Part shown: piece by piece, positions 24,542 through 35,450 of the stretch | Layout of the letters: each line of letters begins with the position of its first letter | Position numbering within the stretch: position 1 is the stretch's first letter | NCBI RefSeq assembly: GCF_051106095.1 | Contig: NC_135786.1 | Span: 28,671,001-28,735,000 of the forward strand | Length of the DNA: 64,000 bases | Reading direction: 5' to 3' | Source: Pogona vitticeps | Taxonomy: Eukaryota > Chordata > Lepidosauria > Squamata > Agamidae | The notes under the pieces: generated by a model | The model's input: the letters and a program-made list of their open reading frames with translations, nothing else | Told to the model about the DNA's origin: nothing | Database searches by the model: none | Translations under genes and position numbers: made by a program

Positions 24542-24973
24542 CAGTGATGCCTCGCTTAACAACGATAATCCGTTCCAGGAAAATCACCGTTAAGCAAAAA
24601 CATCGTAAAACGAAATTAAAAACCCCATTGAAACGCATTGAAACCCGTTCAATGCGTTCCAATGGGGTAAAAATCACCGTCCAGTGAAGATCCTCCATAC
24701 GGCAGCCATTTTTGCTGCCTGTATAGCGAGGAATCTGTACCTAAACACAGTGGGGAGCCATTTTAAGCACCCGGTGGCCAGTGGAAACCGCCGATCAGCT
24801 GTTTAAAAACATCGTTTTGCGAAGAATCAGTTCCTGAAGCAGGGAACTAATAATCGCAAAGTGAAAAAACCCTATTTAGACCATCATTTTGCAATCGCAA
24901 TTGCGATCGCAAAATGATTGTCATACAGCAATTTCATCGTAATGCGGGGCAATCGTTAAGCGAGGCACCACTG
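24542..24973. mobile_element. TA-target inverted-repeat DNA element (CAGTGRTGCCTCGC family)
   Basis: Ends CAGTGATGCCTCGCTTAACA and (reverse complement) CAGTGGTGCCTCGCTTAACG, flanked by TA on both sides. Inner inverted blocks include AATCGCAATTGCGATCGCAA. The same family as 40635-41035, which shares TGCCTCGCTTAA ends and the GAAGCAGGGAAC block. No transposase. Confidence 0.8.
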
Positions 24974-26202
24974 TACTTTCTTCTCTCCTTTTACTTCAAC
25001 TGTAAATGCTACCACCTCATTCTTCTCATTCTTCTAACATTTAATCCTCATCCATGATGACAACCTGTGCAATTTTATCAACAACATCTTACACCATATG
25101 GATGGTGGTAAACCAAGTCCCACAAAGATCATGAAGCCAAGCAAAAGTCAACAGACCACAAAAGGATGCTCAACAGCACTAAAATGTTTTCCCCCTCTCA
25201 GTGAGAAACTTTTTTCAAGGGCATTAATTTTTAAGGAAATATTAAGATTGGAGAGAATTTCTACACTAAGGCCCGGGACCAAAGTTCAAAGTGTATCCTT
25301 CAAGAACTCCCACTAGCTCCATTCTCTGACCTAATCTTAGATTGTTTCAGAACCACAGAGCTGGAAGAGACCCTATGGATAATTGAATCTCCTGAGTTTA
25401 GAAAGAAAAAAATAGTTGGAATTATGGGAAGCGATGGGAAAGACCCCCCTCTGTCCAAGACCATGGAAATCTTATTTGACAATCAGAGCAGACAGTATAT
25501 CAGGTTAGATAGGCAAAATGGTACAATTGTGTATAAGGCAGCTTCCTATAATCATAAGAGATTATCCTCTAAATGACAAAGCAAGTGGCAAATGCCACCA
25601 GCTGGAATAAATGACAGAGGTAACAGAATTCTCAACATCATATCTGTAAATTTATTTTTTATTAACAGAATTATGTGTCATGATTATAGTCATGTAAACC
25701 AATGACATCTGAATTAATTACAAATTGTTACCGATATAGCTGATGTTGTACTCTTGAACAGCCACCCTCAGAAGTCTTCATTTTTTAAAAAAAAAATCCT
25801 CCTAGTTTACACTGTAGACAGCCAGGTATACAATAAATAGATCTGTTCTTCCCATGGGTGTTTCAATTATCATTTCCTTCCTAAGAACTCTGGACTTCTC
25901 ACCAACTATATTGCCCTTTTCATGTTCACAACAGGACAGGTATGTTAGGCTTGTGCAGGATGAGAAATATTTACTAGCTAATGGCTTCTGTGGTTTGCAT
26001 CACCTTAAAGTCATTAATCAAGACATGACCAACACAAGGAAATCACTATTTATTATTATACAAGTCTACAGATACCTCCCCTTCAAGATTCTTAGCTAAG
26101 ATTGCCAACCTGCCCTTCAACATGATATCATTAGACCTCTCCCATGCCAAATATAGCTACACTGTTATGGTGTAGAGTTGGACTGCCAGATATCCCTTAC
26201 AG

Positions 26203-26338
26203 CAGTGGTCACCAACCTTGGGCCTCCAGGTGTTCTTGGACTACAACTCCCAGAAGCCTTCACCACCACCTCTGCTGGCCAAGATTTCTGGGAGTTGAAG
26301 TCCAAGAACATCTGGAGGCCCAAGGTTGGGGACCACTG
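26203..26338. mobile_element. hAT non-autonomous element
   Basis: Ends CAGTGGTCACCAACCTTGGG and (reverse complement) CAGTGGTCCCCAACCTTGGG. The flanks CCTTACAG and CCTTACTT are an 8-bp duplication with two changes. Nearly identical to the copies at 13711 and 40203, so fairly young. Confidence 0.82.
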
Positions 26339-26534
26339 CCTTACTTATCAAACTTGGGCTGCAATCTTATCTCAGATTGCAATATGTGGCAAAAGCCACC
26401 TATGACCTTCTTTGCAAGACTACCTTTCCAGTGGCTGATCTCTTTCTAACTGTTGGAGGAAAGGGTTGGTCAGTCACGGAATAATGAAAAAAATCAGGAT
26501 ACCTGTTAGAAGTCTTATTTAGTAAGGAGCAGAG

Positions 26535-26757
26535 TTTAGAAATAATAATTGTGTGCTGTCCATTCTGACTTACAGCAACCCTTTTCAGGAGATTCTAGGT
26601 AGAGTACTCAGAAATGGTTTACCATTCCTTTCTGCTCATGGTATCCTGGGACTGTAAAGCTTGGCCAAGGTTGGCTCTTTTGGGACGAACAGCAGGGAAC
26701 TGAACTTCCAACCTCTGGCTCCACAGCCAAATACCCAACCCACTGAGCTAATCAGAA
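26535..26757 (-). repeat. tRNA-derived SINE (Sauria-type), head-to-head with next
   Basis: On the minus strand: GCTCAGTGGGTTGGGTATTT, GGCTGTGGAGCCAGAGGTTG, GGAATGGTAAACCATTTCTG and a GTAAGTCAGAATGGACAGCA tail. The tRNA-like head meets the head of the SINE at 26760. Confidence 0.75.
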
Positions 26758-26759
26758 GA

Positions 26760-26990
26760 ACGGGCTGGACAGCTCAGTGGTTTAGCTATTTGGCTGTGGT
26801 TGGGAGCTCGGCTCCTTATTCTGACTCCTGAGAGAAAAGCCAGCCTGTATAGCCATGCGCAGGCTGCACAGTCCATGGTTACCCCCAATGATAAACCACC
26901 TCTGAGTATTCTCTATTTGCAAAACACTGAAAGGGGTTGCCATAAAGAAGAATTAACTTGATGGCATGTGATTATTATTAGAGTTCAGAA
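26760..26990 (+). repeat. tRNA-derived SINE (Sauria-type)
   Basis: Begins GGGCTGGACAGCTCAGTGGT (A-box-like), contains AGCCAGCCTGTATAGCC, GCAGGCTGCACAGTCC and ACCACCTCTGAGTATTCTCT, and ends AACTTGATGGCATGTGATTA plus (ATT)n. The best preserved SINE in the window. Confidence 0.78.
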
Positions 26991-27007
26991 AAATAACTTT
27001 TTTTGAA

Positions 27008-27705
27008 ATCGTCGTTTAGTCGTGTCCGACTCTTCGTGACCCCATGGACCAGAGCATGCCAGGCCCTCCTATCTTCTACTGCCTCCCGGAGTTGTGTCAA
27101 ATTCATGTTGGTTGCTTCGCAGACACTGTCCAGCCATCTCATCCTCGGTCGTCCCCTTCTCCTCTTGCAGTGATCATGGAGCCCAGGAAAATAAAATCTG
27201 TCACTGCTTCCATATCTTCCCCTTCTATTTCCCAGGAGGTGATGGGACCAGTGGCCATGATCTTAGTTTTTTTGATGTTGAGTTTCAGACCATTTTTTGC
27301 ACTCTCCTCTTTCACCCTCATTACAAGGTTCTTTAATTCCTCCTCACTTTCTGCCATCAGAGTGGTGTCATCTGCATATCGGAGGTTGTTGATATTTCTT
27401 CCAGCAATCTTAATTCCGGTTTGGGATTCCTCCAGTCCAGCCTTCCGCATGATGTATTCTGCATATAGAATAAGCTGAGGGACAATACACAGCCTTGTCG
27501 TACTCCTTTCCCAATTTTGAACCAATCAGTTGTTCCATATCCAGTTCTAACTGTTGCTTCCTGTCCTATATATAGGTTTCTCAGTAGATAGATAAGGTGG
27601 TCAGGCACTCCCATTTCTTTAAGAACTTGCCATAGTTTGTTGTGGTCCACACAGTCAAAGGCTTTTGCATAGTCAATGAAGCAGAAGTAGATATTTTGAA
27701 ATGCA
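27008..27705 (-). repeat. RTE-BovB LINE, 3' part with RT
   Basis: The minus strand encodes RTE-BovB reverse transcriptase: FIDYAKAFDCVDHNKLWQVL at about 27695-27640, a VRQGC-type finger, then LRYADDTTLMAESEEELKNL with the catalytic YADD at about 27370, and DFIFLGSMI near 27190. The 3' end reads (plus strand) CGTTTAGTCGTGTCCGACTC. It is 5'-truncated and carries at least one frame change, because the motifs lie in different frames. BovB is known for its horizontal spread between squamates and ruminants. Confidence 0.9.
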
Positions 27706-27961
27706 GTGCCTATAAATAATTAAGCACCATTACTTACTGAGCTTTGAGACAAACACGGTGTCCTGCAAGGTATCCAGTGAACTTGGGAAATTTCGAAGCA
27801 AGTGACATGAAGAATAAACTTGTTTCTGTGTTACTGACAGAAGCATCACACTACACTTAATAAAAAATATCAGGTAATTTCCACCCAACAATGGACATCA
27901 TCAAGAATATTGGGATGAGCTAGCATCAAACTGTCTATCATATATGTTGAAGGGCATAGAG

Positions 27962-28258
27962 CAGTGATGGCGAACCTATGGCATGCAGAGCCCTTTCTGC
28001 CGGCATGCGACCATAAGTTGCTGGATCGCTACTCCACCCTTCCCTCTCGCAGCCAAAACTGAGCAGGCGGCTGCAACCTCAGTGCTCGTGCCCGGACAGA
28101 CAGCGGGTCAGGATCTGGAGCAGCTGGTGTTGGCCGCAGATCCGGAGTGGGGTCTCAAGGCACCTCCATGCCTGGGATTTCCCCTTCCGTCATTGCAGCG
28201 GTGGCACACCGCCCCCTCCAGTTTGGGCACACGAACCCAAAAAGATTTACCACCACTG
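27962..28258 (+). mobile_element. hAT non-autonomous element (GTGATGGCGAACC family), perfect 8-bp duplication
   Basis: Starts CAGTGATGGCGAACCTATGG and ends AAAGATTTACCACCACTG. It is flanked by GCATAGAG on both sides (27954-27961, 28259-28266). About 300 bp, GC-rich interior, no transposase. The same family as 15762-15985. Confidence 0.85.
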
Positions 28259-30294
28259 GCATAGAGTATATTGACATAGAGTGAATTTGCCTGTTCTTCT
28301 CCATGTTTGGAAAATACTGTGTTGGTGCAAAAGTTCAATTTTCTTAAGTTCACGATGGCTCTGCCAGTTCTTCATGTAACCAGGGGCTAAACTGTTTTGG
28401 GCTTCCATCCATTTAAAGATATGGGTAGTGTTTTCTTCCACATGTTGTTCTTATTGTTTTTTTTGGGGGGGAATCCTTGACTTCAATGTGGGAGGGGTCA
28501 GATGGTAGCCAAAGAGAGGATGCTCATTTACTGTGAATGGTTTTAGCATTTTACTATTAGATGCCAACTCATTCATGTCACTGGATTCAACGCCTGCTAG
28601 CCAACACATTTTCTCAAAAGGGATTGGCTTCAGACATCCAATAGTGATTCTACAGGTTTCGCTGATTACTCTTACCTGTTTTACACAGGCTCAACTATAC
28701 TGCACCAGGCTGGCATATTTGCCCACAGAGTAACATAATGAACATTCCAAATTTTGAAAAATCCCACCTCACACTACTTCACAGAACTGATAGGAGATGT
28801 AAGTTTAGGATGCCCAGAAGCTCATGCGCTGTGGAAGTTCATTTTATTCCATCTCTAACTAATTTGCCGAAATTTAGCTCTAATATTCAGATTTTTACGG
28901 ATGAGAACAAAAAAAAAAAGAACAAAAGGTCCACAATGGTCATACTTACTTTGACATCTTATTAAGCACAAATAACTTTCCATTATACCTTGAGTTTGTA
29001 ATCTCAGTTGAATTGCCAATTTATCTGCATTTTTAAAAAACATCCTTTGCTAAACTATCATAGCGCATCAGATTTATTCACTTGAGTAAAAATGAGTTAA
29101 CACAGAAACCTATACAGTAATTGATAATTCTGCAGAACTTGTTTAGCATGCATACATGGCAGCTTCAGCTGATTTTTTTTACAGATCTCATTTTGAAGCA
29201 ACCACGACTTTAACAAACATAATGCTCCTATTCCTTGGAATTTGGCTCTTTTCACATCCCAAAAATAAGGACTGCTCAAAACTTCTGATCCCTTCAAATT
29301 GCATTATTTAAGGACCATCTGTTAGTTCTGGTGTTTAAAAGAGCATTGATATATGTAGATAAGGGGAAATTAAAACTTGAGAATCGGAATCAGTCTTTGA
29401 CAAGACACACTGACTCCTCCCCTCCAACTTCACCAATAACCCAAACGTGGTCAAGGTCAAATTTACAATTAATTCAAATCCTAGAGATGTAGAAGATTTC
29501 ACCTTAACTCTTCTTCTTTCTCCCCCCCCCCCGCCAATGCCTCAAAAATGACATAATAACAGGGTTTCCTTTTCTTTGTACTACTGTAATGCTTCAAAGC
29601 TTCAGAACTGAAGCCCTGCCCTGTCATTTGGCAAAGTGAAGGAACTGCCTCATAGCAGCTATTAGGAGGCGTGACCCCTCCAGAAATTCTTTGAGTCCCT
29701 GCTACTTTCATTTCTAGGAGGACAGAACTACTGTATGTGCACCAATATCCTAAAAAACTAGCCCACTGCATTCCCCTAAACTTGGGTGCTACATTTTACC
29801 CCATTGCCTGTGTTACAATAAAAGCTAACTTCCACTCTATATGGAATCTGAGGAACAGACAATCATGGTCATACAAAATGACATGGCCCCGGGTCCATGC
29901 AAATTTACTGCCTTAAAGCTGAAACTTAAGCTAGTGTCAAATTCCTCTCATCCCTTGACCACCGCCTTTGATATGTGGTTCCATCCTGGAAATGACAAAA
30001 AGGTTGGCTAACAGCAGCAGGGAGGAGACAGGAAGACAGGCAAGCTATTTTGCTTTCCGCCTACTAACCACCTCCTTAGCGCTGCCAGATGATGCACGTG
30101 TTAAGAAGTCTCCCAAGACATGCACTTATGACCTCCATGAACGTGGAGACGCTATCCAGACCTTTACAAGGACCTTGCAAGAACGGTTGAAGAAACGTGA
30201 GGCTGTGGCGTTGTGGGAACGCATTCAACGGTCGTTATCCCAAAACTGAATACTATTATGGGTACTGTTTGATTATCTTACTGTACAATGCCAA

Positions 30295-30356
30295 GGAGGA
30301 TCCGCATCGGATTGCACTGAGAAATAAGTGAGTGACCAGCAATCCAGAGAGGTGTT
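30295..30356 (-). pseudogene. Partial duplicate of FAM83D exon 1 inside intron 1
   Basis: These 62 bp align without a gap to 30848-30909 of exon 1 with 8 differences (about 87% identity) in the same orientation. On the minus strand the copy still reads NTSLDCWSLTYFSVQSDADP where the gene reads NTSLDCSSLTYFPVQSDVEP. Weaker similarity continues to about 30400. It has no start codon or donor of its own, so it is a dead exon fragment, not a second gene. Confidence 0.7.
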
Positions 30357-30702
30357 TGTTGAGGGTCGAATGGGCAGCAAAGCGTTACCTCCAAACTGAA
30401 GGGGGGGAGACCCCCTCCACCTTCCTACATCCCATCCCTAAACTTGCTCTGGATGAGTGGGAAGCTCTTTTGGGGCAGGGCTCCCCCCCCATCCACTAGG
30501 GTGGGCTGTAGCAGAAAGGACTGGAAAGACAAGAGGGTGGATACCGGTGACCACAGACCCCCCCAAGCACACCTCTAAGGGTCTGAGCCAAGATAAACGA
30601 GTTTATCGCCGGCTACACGCGAGGAATTCTCTTCAGACCCCACGGAATGGACGGGCGGCTGGGTTCGTACGAGCCCCCTCGGTGCCCACCCCTTTTACTC
30701 AC

Positions 30703-31170
30703 CTCCCTAGCCGACCGGATCTGCTTGCGCACAACCTCTTTGCAGGGGTAGATGATCTCCCCAAAGCTGGGCTGGAAGTAGGTCTCCACCCGGGTGAGCC
30801 CCCGAAAAGAGCCGCTGACAAAAGCCGGCCAGCCCAACTCCAAGACCGGAGGCTCCACGTCGGATTGCACCGGGAAGTAAGTGAGCGACGAGCAATCCAG
30901 AGAGGTGTTGAGGCTGGCCTCGGCCGCCAAGCTTTCGTCCGCCCTGGGCGGCGGGACGGAGGCGCGCAGGACGGCTTGGATCTCGCGCTCGGAGAGGAAG
31001 GCGCGCACCTTCTCCCGGCGCAAGAAGGCGAAAAAAGCCGCCCGCCCGCCGGCGATGAGCTCCTCCAGGGCCAGGCGCTGCGCCTCGCTGTAAGGCTGGG
31101 GCGGGCTGGGATCCCAGCAGCGAAACCCCCGAAAGGGCGCATCGTCCAGGCACTGGGACTGATTCGCCAT
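30703..31170 (-). CDS. FAM83D: FAM83D coding exon 1 (start of gene)
   Basis: FAM83D (CHICA) anchors casein kinase 1 alpha to HMMR on the mitotic spindle and helps spindle positioning. The exon encodes residues 1-156, starting MANQSQCLDDAPFRGFRCWD; the ATG at 31170 is chosen over an in-frame upstream one at 31209 because it lies just downstream of the TATA box and 5'UTR and gives a total length of 587 aa, close to the human 585. Conserved blocks include EAQRLALEELIAGG, FFAFLRREKVRAFLSE, DCSSLTYFPVQSDVEPPVLE and RVETYFQPSFGE. The donor is GAG|GTGAGT at 30702, phase 0. Summed exons are 468+168+125+1003 bp = 588 codons including the stop. The exon is very GC-rich, so long antisense and off-frame open frames occur here and are artefacts. 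I see no frameshift or stop in the gene. Confidence 0.95.
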
Positions 31171-31420
31171 CGGGGGTGGGGGGGAGAGAAGGTAGCCGCC
31201 TCTGCGCACCCGGGACGAGACACGCTCCCTGGGGATTAAGAAACTGATTCATGCAGCAAGGATTCTTTTATACCGAGTTTGAACCGAAACGCGCCTTTCT
31301 GCCGCTTCCATAGGCTGGCGAGGCTCTCGCTCCGCCTTTTCTGGGGTGGGGAAAAACGCGCCGTTTGGCTGCGTTTGAAGTTGTTGTTATCCAATCCAGT
31401 GAGGAAAGAGGGGGAGGATC
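31171..31420 (-). promoter_or_regulatory. FAM83D: FAM83D promoter with TATA, CHR-like and CCAAT elements
   Basis: Upstream of the ATG on the minus strand is a TATA box (TATAAAAG, 31272-31265), placing a likely start near 31240 and a 5'UTR of about 70 nt. TTTGAA, the core of a cell-cycle homology region (CHR), is on the plus strand at 31278-31283 and again at 31374-31379, near two GGCGCGTTT E2F-like stretches (minus strand, about 31294 and 31351). A CCAAT box in inverted orientation is at about 31391-31395. CHR plus NF-Y CCAAT is the known layout of late cell-cycle (G2/M) promoters bound by DREAM/B-MYB-MuvB, which fits FAM83D's mitotic role. The motifs are seen directly; their use is inferred. 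Confidence 0.6.
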
Positions 31421-31876
31421 TCGGGCACTTTAAAAAAGTCTTCCTGCCACTCTGCGCTTTTTTTTTTTTCATCCTTCTAGCCCGGAGGCTTGTTGCGGTG
31501 AGAATCGTGGTTAAGTCTGCAACCGTTCCGGTCGGTTAAGAAAGCAAGATGCAGCGTCTGCTACAGTCTTACAGAAATTTGCAGGAGGATCACTCTCCGT
31601 GCTGGTGTCTTGCTGAAGAACATCCCACCTCCTGTCTCTGTCTGAAAAGTTCAAGCCCAGAGTCGTGTTGGATGGTGACACCAAACTCACTCTCTCGCGC
31701 TCGTAAAATGTCTGTAAATGTTTGTGATACCTTTTTAAAAAACATTTACTCCTCACTAAGCCCCACCGTCTTCAGGGCAGCTTGCTGTCGAGTGAAGAGA
31801 TTGCAATAGTGCAGTGCAGTCCTATGCATGTCAAGAAGTGACTCCCACTGGCTTGCTCCCAGGTAAGCATATAAAG

Positions 31877-32002
31877 CAGTGGTTCCCACCCATGGGTAGC
31901 TCAGGTGTTCTTGGACTGCAGTTCACCACCAGCTGTGCTGGCTGGAGTTTCTGAGAGTTGCAGTCCAAGAACACCTGAGTTACCCAAGGTTGGGAGCCAC
32001 TG
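31877..32002. mobile_element. hAT non-autonomous element
   Basis: Ends CAGTGGTTCCCACCCATGGG and (reverse complement) CAGTGGCTCCCAACCTTGGG; arms GTTCTTGGACTGCAGTTCAC and GAGAGTTGCAGTCCAAGAAC. Flanks ATATAAAG and ATGTAGAG are an eroded 8-bp duplication. Confidence 0.75.
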
Positions 32003-34921
32003 ATGTAGAGGATTGGATTGGCAGGTATGCGGAAGGCAGTAAGATTTCCTGAACAAAGATTGGAAAAACATGTTGGAAAAAAAGAGACATTTGGATGGGA
32101 TATCAGTATATGGTAGCTAATAGGATACCTTCCTGGTACTCTCCTACAGGTGGTCTCTTAATATATAAATCCAGCTGCTTATTATGTTTCATATGTGAAG
32201 TGCATAAGATAGGAATTGTAATTAAGACAAGTGGGGGGGGAGATTTGCTAAGAATTATTGTCAGCTTCATATTATGAATTAGGATCGTTGGTCTGTTTTC
32301 ATTTTTTTTAGATTCCAAGTGGGCAATTTGGGTATGGCTTGATGTGCTTCATTAATAGAGGAATAAATGGGAAGGCATACCGTATTTAAGCTACCCTTGA
32401 GGAATCTGGAAAAGGGTAGAGAAACAATTCGTCATGAAGTGTCATGGATCAATGAGAAAATGCATTCCCACCTGGAATGCCAGCAGGAATTCCTCCAGAT
32501 CCTACCTTTGCTGACGTGATTGTGCTCCTGCTCTTGTCATAGAGAGGACTTGGAAGCAATGATGTGGAATAAGCCGAGGTGACTCTTTCCTGTGGGTCAA
32601 GGTCAATGGGAAAGATGACAAGGGAGTGAAGTAGACTCAGCCAATATTTTGAAGAATCTCCTGAATTCCAGCAGCAGCCAGTAGGACTACTCTCTTCCAT
32701 TTACCTTGCAGGAAAGGCAAAGAAGAAGCAAAGCGGGCTGAGCCAGTGCTTCAGGAAGCCAACTGAGTTCCAGTCTAATAGTAGCCAGCTTCTCCAATCG
32801 CTCCCCTTCCTCACATGGGAGGCTGTTTAAAAAGTGAAGTATGCCCAGCTCGTGATTCTAGGAACTGAGCTGAACCTTACAGTGATCCATGAAAGCTCAC
32901 ACTGAAATGAAGCTGGCAATCCTAATAGTGCTCCAATATTTTGCCCCCCCCCCACAACCCAACTTGTTGAGGCAGCCTAATGCAGCTACTTCTTTGCAAA
33001 GTGCTGGTCGGATGCAAAAGCCAGCTTGGTTCCCCCTCTTTACCCCCAAATAGAGAAGACAAGAAAGAAGTGCCTGAGCCACACCTTTGACGGAATTGCT
33101 CTCCCTCCAGAAGGAAGCTGGGCATCAGATGAGGCCAGTGGGACCAAATGGCCTGGCCTGGTGGAACAAATGTAGTTTTCTGACTGGAATCCTGCTATCT
33201 GTGGTAGTAGGTGAGACCAGAGCCAAAAGTGGCAGCATTTATAACATTACAACAGTCACAGGATTGCAGAGTTTTTTAAGTGGGATCAACGTACTCTCCT
33301 CTGTATCTCTCAATTGCACACACACACAGTGGAAGGAGAAGGAACTCCCAGAAAGGCCATGCAGAGAGTAGGAGGGTAGGGCCAGCAGCTTTTGGAGAAA
33401 CAGGCAAAGCTGAAGGTAACATGCAAATAATCAGAGCCATGGGTAGCCCTCAGACTGCAGAGTCGCTACCCCACAGCCAGAACATCCAAAACCACTGCTT
33501 TCCATTGACAGGGAATACGATGGCCCTGGCCTTGCGCAAGGCAAAGGAAAAAGTCTTTGGCAACTTGAGCATTCTGCAGTATCATTAGCAGCCACAGCAG
33601 TCTTCCTCAATGCCTTTGCACTGTGCTCATAGGCCTGCACTGCTCAGGGCTATTCTCAATTCACCATCTCTTTCAGTCATTACTCACAAATCTCTTGGCA
33701 GGGTCAAAGAAAAATAGCTAATGAGTATGGCATTATTTTTTTCCTCCCTGTGGTTCTCTTGCTATCATCTTTTGCAACTGCCTGTTCTGTGGACATATTG
33801 GCATGGTTCAACTTGTTTATTTTTGGTCTTTGCTTGTGGCATTAACATGATGTAATGCGTTATTCCATAGGCTGATCTGCAAGGAGAGAGCAAAGGTATG
33901 GAAGTTCCTGCTCTCAGATTCGGGGTGGCCTTAGACTGTGTGCGGTCAAGAAACCACATGCATGCCACAAGTAGTCTGGAATATGGGGGGTTGTAACATA
34001 TTTGAATAGGAATCTGAGGTCCTATGGGATTGGCAGCAGGATAGGGTTAAGCCATGAAGTCTTGCTCACCATTTCAATTAGATGCTCTGTTAGATGCTCC
34101 CATTGCGACATAAACAAGTTAATCCCAAGGCTGTGGGAGCAGGTGTGGGGAGGTTGCAGGTCCACATTAATATCGACTAGAGCACTGCTTGGAAAAATAC
34201 CTTTTTTGGACTAATTAGCAGAATGCTCCAGCTGGCTAGTCGTTGCTACCTGAAGCAAACTAAGAGGTGTAATTTAAGAAAAACAAAAACTTGTCCAAAC
34301 TTTGAACTATAGTGACACTTTGTCAAACTTTGAATGACTTTTGATATATATTAGTCTTAAAGAGTTTTTCTACTGAACAAAATTGTCAGTCATCCAGGAA
34401 TTTCTTTGCTTGTCCATCACACACTCAGCATTGCAACATTTTTGTGAGTCTCTCATGTAGCTCTATCTTGAGCCCTATGATACTGTATATTTTACTTTTG
34501 AGTACAGTCCTAATGATCTCTTACAAACAAGGTAAGCATTGCATACCTCAATCAGAAGATTGGGGGTCACTATATACTTTTCAAGGTGAAAAAGACTGAC
34601 ATGTATAGCAGAGCATTGCTGTTGTTCATGTGTTTATTAAAATTCTGGAAGGATAGAGGCCTGGGGCTTCCTTTTGCAGAAGACAAGCTGATTCTTGCTG
34701 AGCACAGCTTATTCTTCTTTGTTAGTAATTATAGCTTTAATCATGTTTCCACCAATTTAGCCTGTAAAGATATTAAGCCAACTGCCTGTGATTTCCTGGT
34801 TTCCCTTGGGGCTCATTTTTTTTTCAAACAATGTTACTGTATTAGTGACTTTCCATTTAGGTTGATTTTTAGTGATTTCTCCCTCCCTCCACAAGTTATT
34901 TCATTTCTGAGTTGTCTAAAG
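32003..34921. other. Intergenic, nothing recognised
   Basis: Upstream of the FAM83D promoter. It holds short homopolymers (G8 at about 32233, C9 at about 32944), a short (CA)n at about 33316 and open frames with no similarity I recognise. Confidence 0.4.
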
Positions 34922-35099
34922 CAGCCATTCTCAACCTTTTTAAATACATTATGAAAGAAATATAGGCTGAATCAGGATTGCATAAGTTGCATTACAAACC
35001 TTATAAGGTGGTGTGTGAAGAATTGTTTCCAGACTGTGGCCCCCTTCAAATGTGCCAGTGCCACCCATGGGGCCATATGACCCCTGTTGAGAATGGCCG
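34922..35099. mobile_element. hAT non-autonomous element, 8-bp duplication
   Basis: Ends CAGCCATTCTCAACCTTTTT and (reverse complement) CGGCCATTCTCAACAGGGGT. Flanks GTCTAAAG (34914-34921) and GTCTAAAT (35100-35107). The interior is unrelated to the other hAT copies. Confidence 0.75.
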
Positions 35100-35321
35100 G
35101 TCTAAATAATTTTTAGGCCCAAACTGTTCTTTTAAAAATTGTTTTTATTGGTTACTTAGCATCAAATCATCATTCTGTTTAGTTCTTCACGTACCCTTTC
35201 CTAAGAGAGATTCATGTTGTGGATGTTTACAGCATAACAGAGAAGAAGAAAATAAGGTTTTTGTCTCAGTAGCAGAGTAGGTTCTGTGCAAAAGTACAGT
35301 AAGTCCTACAGACATGAGTCA

Positions 35322-35450
35322 GTTGTTTAGTCATTCAGCTGCAGAGCCAGAGGTTGGAAGTTTGATTCCCCACTGTGCCTCCTTGACATGATATGGACTC
35401 GATGATCCATAAGGTCCTTCCAGCTCTGCAGGTCTAAGATTGTTATTCTA
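35322..35450 (+). repeat. tRNA-derived SINE with CR1-like tail
   Basis: CTGCAGAGCCAGAGGTTGGA, GTTTGATTCCCCACTGTGCC (box B), then GACTCGATGATCCATAAGGT and CCTTCCAGCTCTGCAGGTCT. A second, shorter copy is at 46725-46850. Confidence 0.75.

Larger units (their letters stand above)
16307..30702 (-). other. FAM83D: FAM83D intron 1 (14.4 kb)
   Basis: Bounded by GTGAGT at 30702 and CTTCCAG at 16307. It carries the BovB, L2-like, SINE, hAT and TA-element insertions listed separately and a partial copy of exon 1 at 30295-30356. Stretches 16690-19340, 20700-24540, 24975-26200 and 28260-30290 hold no feature I can support beyond short simple repeats such as (GTTT)n at 23879-23898. A 93-codon plus-strand frame at 29968-30249 has no similarity I recognise. 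Confidence 0.88.

Noticed and set aside
30457-31239. 260-codon open frame on the plus strand over FAM83D exon 1
   Set aside because: It is the antisense of a very GC-rich exon, where stops are rare. The minus-strand frame matches FAM83D and has proper splice sites.
30699-31252. Two other long minus-strand frames over FAM83D exon 1
   Set aside because: Off-frame readings of the same GC-rich exon; only one frame matches FAM83D.
34586-34954. 122-codon plus-strand frame upstream of FAM83D
   Set aside because: Low-complexity hydrophobic translation, no similarity, and its end runs into a hAT element.
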